A DNA stretch of 64,000 bases from assembly GCF_003967555.1 (NCBI RefSeq), contig NZ_BIFS01000001.1:3906001-3970000 (forward strand), given 5' to 3'. Positions within the stretch are counted from its first letter, which is position 1. Every line of letters starts with the position of its first letter. Under the pieces are notes generated by a model. It was not told the DNA's origin, did not search any database, and saw only the letters and a program-made list of their open reading frames with translations. The stretch is from Dictyobacter kobayashii (GTDB taxonomy: Bacteria > Chloroflexota > Ktedonobacteria > Ktedonobacterales > Ktedonobacteraceae). The translations under genes were made by a program, and so were the position numbers. Positions 28,963 to 36,806 of this stretch are shown here, piece by piece.

Positions 28963-29283
28963 ATGAATGTACAACGAAAGCAAAGCCATGTCGTAGAGCA
29001 CATAGCTCAAACGGATCCATGTTATAAGACTACATACCCACAATTAAAAAATACTGCGCCCGAGCAGGAAGTCAATATTGCCTATTTGAAAGCACTGGTG
29101 CTGGCACGAACCGATGGGGAAGCCCGTACTATATTAGTAGAGCAGTTGAAGGCACAGGTCGAAGCGGAAACATACTCGCTTGACAACCATCTGCTGGCTC
29201 GGCGTTTGTTGGCATCCCCGGTTGCACCAGCGATAGTAAATCTGGGCACCAATGATCCCTTTGCTGTTCAAGAAGAAAATTAA
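28963..29283 (+). CDS. FlgM-like small protein (candidate anti-sigma factor)
   Basis: A 106-aa protein. The C-terminal half (about residues 38-92) follows the FlgM anti-sigma-28 pattern: LARTDGEARTILVEQLKAQVEAETYSLDNHLLARRLLAS, with the R..KI..LK..I..G.Y.vd...iA..ll layout. The N-terminal half is polar and probably disordered, as in FlgM. GGTGGAGG lies 11 nt before the ATG. No flagellar genes occur in the window, and Ktedonobacteria-type bacteria are not known for flagella. If it binds a sigma factor, the partner is more likely a non-flagellar one. Confidence 0.6.
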   Translation: MNVQRKQSHVVEHIAQTDPCYKTTYPQLKNTAPEQEVNIAYLKALVLARTDGEARTILVEQLKAQVEAETYSLDNHLLARRLLASPVAPAIVNLGTNDPFAVQEEN

Positions 29284-29295
29284 GATCTGTAGGCC

Positions 29296-29363
29296 ATCAA
29301 ATATTCAGGGCTCTGATAATAAAATCACTATTATCCTCTTCATCAGAGCCTTGAATATTTGAT
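29296..29363 (+). terminator. Long hairpin after the FlgM-like gene
   Basis: Arms of 22 nt (29296-29317 and 29342-29363; ATCAAATATTCA...CTCTGAT) have one G-U pair, and an ATAATA/TATTAT pairing continues inside. There is no long T-run, so a structured 3' end or RNA is also possible. The stretch to 29660 shows no gene. Confidence 0.5.
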
Positions 29364-29660
29364 AGCTTATTCGTCTCTAAAAAAGAAGAAGAATATCCAG
29401 ACAGTCCTATAGTCATAGCCAAATGCACAGTTTCAGTCAGGATCGTGTATAATCTTTGATTGAATATTCGTTTGGTTGTTATCAAAGGCCAACAATATTC
29501 GTAATCACAAATGGTGCAATTTTTTTTGCATGGAATCTGCCAGCCGATGAACCATCGCATATACCCCAGAGCGCCGTTGGCAGAAAGGCGTCTATAGTAC
29601 TGACAAGTGAGGATACGCGCTGAATTGTATCAAGGACTAATGCCTAAGGAGGGCTGGCGC

Positions 29661-30479
29661 ATGAACCCCGAACAAGAGCAATCTCAAGCTGTTGAAAATG
29701 CGTCATTGCAGGATCTCACTCCAGTTGAGGGTGATATTGTTATCCGCACCGAGAAACTCAATAAATATTTTGGCGACAAACACGTACTCAAAGATATCAA
29801 CTTTGAGGTTAAAAGGCGAGAAGTCGTCGCCTTGATTGGTCCTAGTGGTTCTGGTAAAAGCACACTGATCCGCTGTCTGAATGCCCTGGAAAAGGGTACG
29901 AGCGGCGAAATTTATATTCAGGGTGAGAGGTTGAATCCCAATCTGCCGGCGAAACAACTGAGCCCTATGCGCCGTGAACTGGGAATGGTTTTCCAGAACT
30001 TCAATCTTTTTCCTCATATGACGGTCTTACAAAACGTGATTGAAGCTCCCTTATTAGTGCGTAAGCTCTCCAAAGACCAGGCGGTCGCTTTAGGTGAGAG
30101 CTTGCTGGCCAAAGTGGGGCTGTTAGAGAAACGGGATGTCTATCCCGGCCGCCTTTCTGGTGGTCAAAAACAACGTGTCGCTATCGCGCGTGCTCTGGCG
30201 ATGCAGCCCCGCGCCCTACTCTTCGATGAGCCGACCTCTGCACTGGACCCTGAGTTAGTTGGTGAAGTTCTCAGGGTTATGAAAGACCTCGCATACGAAG
30301 GCAGCACCATGGTTGTTGTTACCCATGAAATGCAATTTGCTCGGGATGTCTCCGACCGTGTAGTTTTTATGTCTGATGGATCGATTGTTGAACAGGGCGA
30401 TCCAGACGAGTTATTCCGGCGACCCAAAGAGAAGCGTACTCAGCTTTTCCTTGAGCGTGTGCTTTCAGTGTTGCCATAA
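29661..30479 (+). CDS. Polar amino-acid ABC transporter ATPase (GlnQ/HisP-like)
   Basis: ATP-hydrolysing subunit of an amino-acid importer; it acts at the inner face of the membrane with the two permeases downstream. Seen: NKYFGDKHVLKDINFEV, Walker A GPSGSGKST, Q-loop MVFQNFNLFPH, signature RLSGGQKQR, Walker B LLFDEPTSALDPE, and the H-loop VVTHEM. The GSGKSTLIRCLN plus EQGDPDELF style is that of the polar amino-acid family. Start 29661 is chosen because AAGGAGGG lies 7 nt upstream; two earlier in-frame starts have no site. It is the first gene of a four-gene operon (ATPase, binding protein, permease, permease). Confidence 0.93.
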   Translation: MNPEQEQSQAVENASLQDLTPVEGDIVIRTEKLNKYFGDKHVLKDINFEVKRREVVALIGPSGSGKSTLIRCLNALEKGTSGEIYIQGERLNPNLPAKQLSPMRRELGMVFQNFNLFPHMTVLQNVIEAPLLVRKLSKDQAVALGESLLAKVGLLEKRDVYPGRLSGGQKQRVAIARALAMQPRALLFDEPTSALDPELVGEVLRVMKDLAYEGSTMVVVTHEMQFARDVSDRVVFMSDGSIVEQGDPDELFRRPKEKRTQLFLERVLSVLP

Positions 30480-30553
30480 GCAGCCACGCTCTCATCATTC
30501 TTCCTGTTTCTTTTTCTTATCTAGACTAAAGGTGTCTTTAGAAAGGCATAATA

Positions 30554-31477
30554 ATGGCTCATGATGTAAATCGACGCGTCTTTTTGCAGCGCGCAGGTCA
30601 AATTGGTGGTCTCGTGATCACTGGTAGTGCTCTCGAATCTGTACTGGCAGCCTGTGGCGGCAATGTTCCAACCGCTCCGCAGAGCAATAGTAAAACCGCC
30701 AAAATTGCGAGCGGTGGTTTAAAACTGCCGGGCTTTTTCCAATGGGGCTCCACCTCTGATAACGGTGCTCCATATGTTTATCGCGATCCTAAAACCAGTA
30801 AATTGGTAGGTTTCGAATTGGAGATCGCGGTTGCCATCGCCAACTTGATGGGTGTTACCCAGAAGCAAGTTGAGACCGACTATGCACAGTTGGACCAGTC
30901 GTTGCAGGCCAATGCTTTTGATGTCATCCTTAACGGTTGGGAGATTACCGAGGATCGCAAAAAGACCGAAATATTTTCGCAGCCCTATTATCGCAATGGC
31001 CAGCAGATTGTCGTCCGTGCCAATGATAGTCGTTTTGCCGGCAAGACCACCAGTGATAATTTGTCCCTGACGGATCTGGAAGGCCTGACGGTTGGTACTG
31101 GTGCAGGCTTTAAAGCTGAAGAACTGTTGGCGGCCGATAAAAAAATCAAGCTTAAATCCTATGATCCCGACCTGCCCTTCAACGATCTGGCCCTGGGCCG
31201 TATCGACGCTGTCCTGATTGACTTCTCAACCGTGACATACTATGTATTGGGCTTTGGCTCTGGTGGTGCGGTCAACAAAGACCTCAAGTTGATTGGCAAA
31301 GCCTTTGATGATAGTGATTATGTAATTGCCTTTAATCAGAAGAATCCAAATGCAGTCACCCTGCAGAAAGAGGTTGACCAGGCATTAACCCAGCTGAAAA
31401 ATAATGGCACCTTAAAAGCGATTTACCAACGCTGGGGCCTGTGGACCGATCAGCAGCCTGCGATTGGCATCAAGTAA
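30554..31477 (+). CDS. Amino-acid ABC transporter substrate-binding lipoprotein
   Basis: Extracytoplasmic receptor of the amino-acid importer. The N-terminus combines a Tat motif (NRRVFLQ, residues 6-12) with a lipobox LAAC at Cys34, so it is probably exported folded and lipid-anchored. The rest is a family-3 binding protein: APYVYRDPKTSKLVGFELEIAVAIANLMG, DVILNGWEITEDRKKTEIFSQPYY, and DLEGLTVGTGAGFKAEE. The C-terminal segment (LKNNGTLKAIYQRWGLW) is typical. The ligand is not clear, perhaps glutamine or glutamate. It lies 74 nt after the ATPase. Confidence 0.92.
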   Translation: MAHDVNRRVFLQRAGQIGGLVITGSALESVLAACGGNVPTAPQSNSKTAKIASGGLKLPGFFQWGSTSDNGAPYVYRDPKTSKLVGFELEIAVAIANLMGVTQKQVETDYAQLDQSLQANAFDVILNGWEITEDRKKTEIFSQPYYRNGQQIVVRANDSRFAGKTTSDNLSLTDLEGLTVGTGAGFKAEELLAADKKIKLKSYDPDLPFNDLALGRIDAVLIDFSTVTYYVLGFGSGGAVNKDLKLIGKAFDDSDYVIAFNQKNPNAVTLQKEVDQALTQLKNNGTLKAIYQRWGLWTDQQPAIGIK

Positions 31478-31592
31478 GAAAGACCTGTAGAAGATATGGA
31501 TAGATGTGGCCCCTGGAGCGTGTTCATGCTCCAGGGGCCAGCCTGGCCGCTCTTGAGCGGCGTTTACTTTTTATGTTGTATGGAGTGACAAA

Positions 31593-32264
31593 ATGGATGT
31601 GATCTGGCCAGTCTTACCCAGTTTCCTGGTGGGCGCCCGCAATACGCTTCTCTATTGTATTGTCTCATTCCCCCTGGCTCTGGTTCTGGGATTGTTTCTG
31701 GCATTGATGGATGGTTCTCAGTATATCTGGCTGCGTAATCCAGCCCGCATTTTTATTGAAGTAGTGCGTGGAACTCCAATTGTAGCGCAGATATTCATCG
31801 TCTACTACGGCCTGGGGGCGATCTTAGCCAGTGTGAATCCTGCCTGGGCGCTCTGGATTAATAACTGGACCGCCGGCATTGGGACGCTAGCTTTAAACTA
31901 TGCCGCTTATGAGGCAGAGATCTATCGCGCCGGTTTCCTCTCGGTTGATAAAGGTCAGGCAGAAGCGGCCCTCTCTCTGGGACTCACCCCTGCGCAAGAC
32001 TTTTTCCGTATCCAGTTGCCGCAGGCGATACCGTTGATGATCCCGCCTTTTGTCAATGATTTTATTTATTTGCTCAAAGACTCCGCTATTATTAGTGTTA
32101 TTGCCGGAACCGAGCTAACATCTGTCTTAAACTTCTATGTGAGAAAGAATGCCAGTAATCCCATGCCATTCTTCCTCCTGGCGATTATCCTGTATCTTTT
32201 GATGAGCTTGCCAGTCTCCTACATAGCCAAGCGACTGGAGCGCCGTTTGCGCGCCGCTCTGTAA
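31593..32264 (+). CDS. Amino-acid ABC transporter permease (HisM/GlnP type)
   Basis: A 223-aa membrane subunit with about five helices. It has the EAA loop coupling motif (YAAYEAEIYRAGFLSVDKGQAEAALSLGLTPAQDF...PQA), which contacts the ATPase. The KDSAIISVIAGTEL segment is characteristic of the HEQRo permease family. A 115-nt spacer separates it from the binding protein, with a GC-rich hairpin-like stretch (31514-31560) that could tune expression between the high-copy binding protein and the permeases. ATG 31593 follows ATGGAGTGACAAA. Confidence 0.92.
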   Translation: MDVIWPVLPSFLVGARNTLLYCIVSFPLALVLGLFLALMDGSQYIWLRNPARIFIEVVRGTPIVAQIFIVYYGLGAILASVNPAWALWINNWTAGIGTLALNYAAYEAEIYRAGFLSVDKGQAEAALSLGLTPAQDFFRIQLPQAIPLMIPPFVNDFIYLLKDSAIISVIAGTELTSVLNFYVRKNASNPMPFFLLAIILYLLMSLPVSYIAKRLERRLRAAL

Positions 32265-32317
32265 TCTAAGCCGCGTGAACCCATCAGAAATATTCATAAT
32301 GAGGAAGGAATGGAGCC

Positions 32318-33196
32318 ATGATTTCCGAATCCCTACAACATTCAGATAAGCCGCCCGATATAAAGCGTAATCTCTGGCCGCGCAATCGTATGGTAGGAGC
32401 TGATTACCTCTACTATATCCTGCTCTTAGTAGCTATCGGGGCGTTTGTCTATTATCTATACACCTATAAAGATTTAGCGATTGTCTATCTACCCTCTTTG
32501 CTTGGTGGTACCCTGGTAACGCTGATCATGTCGGTGATCAGTGCCATCTTTGCTATCATGTTTGGGTTGCTAGGAGCCTTCGGAAGCCTATCCCGCTTCC
32601 GTATATGGCGCTGGCTCTCACTGGTATATGTGGAAGTGATTCGAGGCACCCCGCTACTGGTACAGCTCTTTCTATGGTACTTTGGCGTTCGTATCGTCTT
32701 ATCCAATCTGGGTTTCGATCCATATGTATTAACTTTCAAGGCCATGACTGTCCTGCAGAGCAATAGCCTGGTACCGGATGCTTTCAATAGTTATTTCTAT
32801 GGTGTGCTGGGCCTGAGCTTCAATTATGGGGCCTATATGACCGAGGTTTTCCGCTCGGGTATACTCTCGGTCGAGCAGGGTCAGACAGAGGCCGCCTTGA
32901 GCCTGGGAATGGACTCACGCCAGACGATGCGGCATATTATACTGCCACAGGCAGTCAGGGTCACGATTCCACCCCTGACCAACAATTTTATTACCTTGAT
33001 TCAGGATAGCGCATTCCTGTCGGTCATCGCCGTCGTAGAACTGGAATATGTCACCACCGGTCTGGCGCTGCCGCAGACTGATCCCAACAGTAAGATGTTT
33101 GTGTTTATTCTGGGGGCCCTGCTCTATCTGGCGATGTGTTATCCACTCTCCCTCATTGCACGTACCACGGAACGGCGCCTGGCGGCGGGCCGTTAA
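32318..33196 (+). CDS. Amino-acid ABC transporter permease, second subunit
   Basis: A 292-aa permease paralogous to the preceding one. It has a longer N-terminal cytoplasmic tail, the same EAA-loop (YGAYMTEVFRSGILSVEQGQTEAALSLGMDSRQT...PQA) and QDSAFLSVIAVVEL. Two different permeases imply a heterodimeric channel. GAGGAAGGAATGGAG lies before the ATG. It is the last gene of the operon, ended by a 21-bp terminator at 33229. Confidence 0.92.
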   Translation: MISESLQHSDKPPDIKRNLWPRNRMVGADYLYYILLLVAIGAFVYYLYTYKDLAIVYLPSLLGGTLVTLIMSVISAIFAIMFGLLGAFGSLSRFRIWRWLSLVYVEVIRGTPLLVQLFLWYFGVRIVLSNLGFDPYVLTFKAMTVLQSNSLVPDAFNSYFYGVLGLSFNYGAYMTEVFRSGILSVEQGQTEAALSLGMDSRQTMRHIILPQAVRVTIPPLTNNFITLIQDSAFLSVIAVVELEYVTTGLALPQTDPNSKMFVFILGALLYLAMCYPLSLIARTTERRLAAGR

Positions 33197-33228
33197 GGTT
33201 GAGCAATAGATATAGAAGATCCAGATTG

Positions 33229-33278
33229 CCAAAAAGAAGAGTGGACTTGTCATGAGGCAAGTCCACTCTTCTTTTTGG
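33229..33278. terminator. Strong bidirectional terminator
   Basis: Perfect 21-bp stem (33229-33249 with 33258-33278; CCAAAAAGAAGAGTGGACTTG) with an 8-nt loop. A/T runs on both sides serve the convergent ABC operon and the glycosidase gene. Confidence 0.9.
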
Positions 33279-33296
33279 GGGGCTTGAATGTCGTTT

Positions 33297-34118
33297 TTAC
33301 TTGACGATAATTACGATAGGAAGAGCCGAGACAGAGTCGAGGCTGACCTGCTGCCCACCGGAGCGCAGATAGAGTCCAGTCGAGCTGCCACCATCCAGGT
33401 TCAACGCGGTTTTCAATGAAAGATCTGATTGGACGAGCAGGTCCGCCATTTCATCGATGGAAAATGTTTGAGCGGGACTCACAATAAACAAGAGCCTTCC
33501 CTGATTATCCATCGCTACGACGCTACGAGGGCTTGCAGCGGCCGTCTCCTCAAACTGGGTGCGTTTCCCATCTATCAGTAACATTGGCCTGCTCTGCGTC
33601 GCCTGCTGCAATTGCTGGGTATTTGGATCGTAGGGTTGATCCCGTAAGGATTGAATGCTCACATTATTTTGCGCATCCACCGCGAGCATGCCGCAACAAC
33701 CCTGGTACGAACTGCCGCTGGCCTGTCCATTTGAAATCAGCAGGGCGGTCGCTTGATTATGTTGATCAAAGTAACCGCCATTGATGATAGCAATGGCATT
33801 GGTCTGCTGCATCCAATCTTTTAATTGCAAGGGTTTATCTGGTTGATAGCCGATACTTATATGTACCTTATGGAGATCAAAGCGCGTGATGGTCACGGTA
33901 TCTTCATTTCCACCCGCGCTTTTCCAAAGTTCTCGTCGCAACTCGACGCCCGGTTGAGTCTGGGTCCAGGTATTCAATGTATCGGAACCACCAGCTTTTG
34001 ATGGGGCCGTAACTGGAGTTCCATTAAATGTGATGCTGGGCACCACATCGCAGGCCAGCAATGAACAGACCAGAAGAGCAATCAATAACGTAAGCTTAAG
34101 GGCATGTTTTGCTGGCAT
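33297..34118 (-). CDS. Lipoprotein of the phosphodiester glycosidase (NAGPA) family
   Basis: A 273-aa secreted protein with a signal peptide ending in lipobox LLAC (Cys23). The NAGPA-like fold is shown by IAIINGGYFDQHN, the LLISNGQASG segment, RSVVAMDNQGRLLFIVSP, and the C-terminal LNLDGGSSTGLYLRSG. The family uncovers GlcNAc-1-phosphodiesters or trims exopolysaccharide and teichoic-type polymers; the bacterial substrate is unknown. It lies just downstream of gatD/murT on the same strand (29-nt gap), so a cell-envelope role is plausible. Confidence 0.88.
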   Translation of the reverse strand: MPAKHALKLTLLIALLVCSLLACDVVPSITFNGTPVTAPSKAGGSDTLNTWTQTQPGVELRRELWKSAGGNEDTVTITRFDLHKVHISIGYQPDKPLQLKDWMQQTNAIAIINGGYFDQHNQATALLISNGQASGSSYQGCCGMLAVDAQNNVSIQSLRDQPYDPNTQQLQQATQSRPMLLIDGKRTQFEETAAASPRSVVAMDNQGRLLFIVSPAQTFSIDEMADLLVQSDLSLKTALNLDGGSSTGLYLRSGGQQVSLDSVSALPIVIIVK

Positions 34119-34147
34119 GACGATTTATATCCTTGCTATGCTAGTTG

Positions 34148-34951
34148 CTAGCGTTTCCAGGGTGTTGCTTCAATGGCCGACATGGTGCCCTTGAACTCCA
34201 TGGCCAGCTTAAGAGCAGCGTCATGGGCGGCGTTCTCGGTGCTATCATCCAAGGGCAACAATTTTACTTTCCCATAGCGGTGCTCAAGTGCACGCTGGAT
34301 CAGCAAGTCGGTAAGCCAGGGATTTTTTGGCAGGACAGGCCCATGGGTATAGGTGCCAAAGGCATTGCGGTAGACTGCTCCTTCAACGCCATCCTTGCCA
34401 TTATTGCCCCAGCCCGCCAGCACTTTTCCCAATGGCTGTGTCTTGGGGCCAAGATACGTGCGTCCGCTATGGTTTTCGTAGCCGACCAGAACCTTGGTCC
34501 CGGTCTCCTCAAAATTACATTCGAGGGCCATGTGGGTCATAAAACGTGTAGACCCACCTTCAGTATACATGTCGAACAGACCGACACCTTTTAATTCAGG
34601 ACCATTGAATGGCTTGTAGTAGTGTCCAAGTAGCTGGTAGCCGGCGCATACGCTTAAGAATACCGTATTGGACTCCGCAGCTTCAAGCAAAGAGGGAGCC
34701 TTGTGCTGGATATCTTTCGAGGCGATCTCCATCTCGCGGTCAGCGGCCCCATGGATAAGCACCAGATCATATTTGGTGAAATCCGGCGTCTGCTTCACGA
34801 AAATCTGCTCAACCTCGGTCGAGATGCCGCGCCATTTACAGCGGCGCTCGATCGAAAAGAGGTTTCCCCGGTCAGCTGCCACACTCATCAGGGTTGGATA
34901 GAGATGTCCAATCCGGATCACCATGCCTGTCTCAGTATTGTTCTCGCTCAT
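34148..34951 (-). CDS. gatD: Lipid II isoglutaminyl synthase, glutamine amidotransferase subunit GatD
   Basis: GatD releases ammonia from glutamine for amidation of the D-Glu residue of lipid II, working with MurT in the cytoplasm. The 267-aa protein is a CobB/CobQ-type class I amidotransferase: LVLIHGAADREMEIA, the nucleophile elbow SVCAGYQLLGHYY (Cys), and a late GNNGKDGVEGAVYRNAFGTYTHGPVLPKNP carrying the catalytic His. It begins 5 nt after the murT stop, indicating translational coupling. The pair is typical of monoderm bacteria with amidated peptidoglycan. Confidence 0.93.
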   Translation of the reverse strand: MSENNTETGMVIRIGHLYPTLMSVAADRGNLFSIERRCKWRGISTEVEQIFVKQTPDFTKYDLVLIHGAADREMEIASKDIQHKAPSLLEAAESNTVFLSVCAGYQLLGHYYKPFNGPELKGVGLFDMYTEGGSTRFMTHMALECNFEETGTKVLVGYENHSGRTYLGPKTQPLGKVLAGWGNNGKDGVEGAVYRNAFGTYTHGPVLPKNPWLTDLLIQRALEHRYGKVKLLPLDDSTENAAHDAALKLAMEFKGTMSAIEATPWKR

Positions 34952-34956
34952 GTCTC

Positions 34957-36399
34957 TTATTCCTCCCAGAAGTGCTTGACCCAGCCGCGCTTCTGCATAA
35001 CTCGACGTAACTCCTGGGTTGGAGTGTAACCGCTCATAATGTAGAGTGTGCCACCCGGTTCAACCTGTTTGATTGCCGCATCCAGGGCCGCTTCACGGTC
35101 CTCGACCAGCGAGATCTTATCGGTTGATACCTCGGCATATTTCAGGCGCATGGCGAGCTCTTCAGTTTTATTGCCACTACAGACCGCATCCAGAATATCG
35201 GGTGCCAGATCTTCGAGTTCAACATCCCATAGCCAGCCGAAGTCCTGGCCATCGACGACGGTATGGCTCATAGCGAGCAAGAGATGCTTCTTGCCGGGAT
35301 GCTGGGCGATCAGGCGCAACATCAAATTGAAAGATGTTGGATTTTTGACGAAGGAGAGATAGATAGTTTTATCCCCAGCCTGAATCTTCTCCATACGTCC
35401 AAAGGCTGTGCGAATATTGGTCATCGCCGTCTGAACGGTATCCAGCGGGAACCCGGCGGCCATCGCGGCGCCAATGGCGGCGGCGGCATTATAAATGTTA
35501 TGGACGCCAGGCAGCGGAATCTCCAGCTTCATTTCGCCTTTGGGTGTGCGCAATTTGATATGGCTGGGACCTTCACCATTTTCAGCCAGTGCCGCCGAGG
35601 TAACTGCAATATCGAGATTTGGCAATGTATAGCCGCACTCAGGGCAGCGATATAAACCCAGGTGTGACAGATAGGCCACCTCGTAGTTGAAATCGCTATT
35701 ACAGTGGATACAGCGGATAATATCGGCTGATTGTTCTGGCACTGGAGTACCAATATCTTTGGTTTCCAGACCAAAGAAGAGGCGCTTGGCTTTAGCATTG
35801 ACGCCGAAATTGGCTACCTGAGGATCATTGCCGTTGAGCAGAATGGTCGCGGTCTCTGGCAGGCTCTCTAACATCTCGTTGAGGGCACGTGCCACCGCGT
35901 AGAGCTCTCCATAACGGTCCAATTGATCGCGGAAAATGTTAGTAATTACCACCACATCGGGCTGAATTTCTGGAACAGCCAGGGGAATGGTTGCTTCGTC
36001 GATCTCGAAGAGCAGGACATCGCTCTCCAGGCGTCCAAATAAATCGGAGAAGTTCACTGCTACGGAGGTGACGCCCTGAAGCAGGTTAGAGCCTGTGCGG
36101 TTCTGGGAAACGCGATGGCCCGCTGCGTCAGCGATGGCTGCCGTCATACGTGCAGTGGTTGTTTTTCCGTTACTACCGGTAATTACAATTTTCTTGGCTT
36201 TACTGCCACCAACGACTGATTTCAGCACATTTGGATCAATGCGGCGTGCAATCATACCTGGTAAACTGGTGCCGCCTCCGATATGAAACAAACGCCCGGA
36301 TGCGCCAGCTAGCTTGCCTGCGGATATCGCGAAAGCCAGACGTGCTTTGCGTAATCCAGACGGCGTAGTGCTGTCATTGTTTGAATTATCTGTTTGCAT
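34957..36399 (-). CDS. murT: Lipid II isoglutaminyl synthase, Mur-ligase subunit MurT
   Basis: MurT activates D-Glu of lipid II with ATP and adds ammonia supplied by GatD. Seen: the P-loop VITGSNGKTTTARM, FEIDEATIPLAV, NIFRDQLDRYGE, and a four-Cys zinc ribbon (CIHC...CPEC) inserted in the middle domain, which is diagnostic of MurT. The HNIYNAAAAIGAA motif follows, and the C-terminal domain shows LSFVKNPTSFN. Start 36399 is chosen because the 35 residues before it are unlike the family; the ribosome site is weak. About 480 aa. It is first in an apparent murT-gatD-glycosidase unit. Confidence 0.94.
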   Translation of the reverse strand: MQTDNSNNDSTTPSGLRKARLAFAISAGKLAGASGRLFHIGGGTSLPGMIARRIDPNVLKSVVGGSKAKKIVITGSNGKTTTARMTAAIADAAGHRVSQNRTGSNLLQGVTSVAVNFSDLFGRLESDVLLFEIDEATIPLAVPEIQPDVVVITNIFRDQLDRYGELYAVARALNEMLESLPETATILLNGNDPQVANFGVNAKAKRLFFGLETKDIGTPVPEQSADIIRCIHCNSDFNYEVAYLSHLGLYRCPECGYTLPNLDIAVTSAALAENGEGPSHIKLRTPKGEMKLEIPLPGVHNIYNAAAAIGAAMAAGFPLDTVQTAMTNIRTAFGRMEKIQAGDKTIYLSFVKNPTSFNLMLRLIAQHPGKKHLLLAMSHTVVDGQDFGWLWDVELEDLAPDILDAVCSGNKTEELAMRLKYAEVSTDKISLVEDREAALDAAIKQVEPGGTLYIMSGYTPTQELRRVMQKRGWVKHFWEE

Positions 36400-36806
36400 A
36401 GAAACCCATACCCTGACTAAAAATGCTGTAGGGCGTACCGATGGGAGGTGGTCCCGCTGGATCACGCCGCGTAAAAATGAAAGTGAGCGCAATGCCCTTG
36501 TCATGTACTTTTATTGCTCGAGGGCATGTGTGTAGAGGTACTCTTTTTTGTCTAATACCTTCTACAGGTACGCCGTTTGAAGTATAACAAACATGAGTAT
36601 AGCGAGCAAGTGAATTAGGCACATGGTCACGGCAATACCGTTTCATAAAAACAACGTGCTACATTCTATTATGGTTTCTTCTTCCGATTATTGAGGATTG
36701 TGCGAGTGTTGCTAGATGCTGTGTGTGGCGATAAATTTTGCGGCTCCTCATGATCGACGATACATCTGGCTTGATCCTATGTCAAATAAAAGGTTTCAGC
36801 AATACT
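36400..36806. other. Gene-free spacer between murT and the carboxypeptidase gene
   Basis: No open frame with a ribosome site and no repeat copy is seen. It should contain the murT promoter, reading leftwards, and the 3' end of the carboxypeptidase transcript. Confidence 0.35.
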
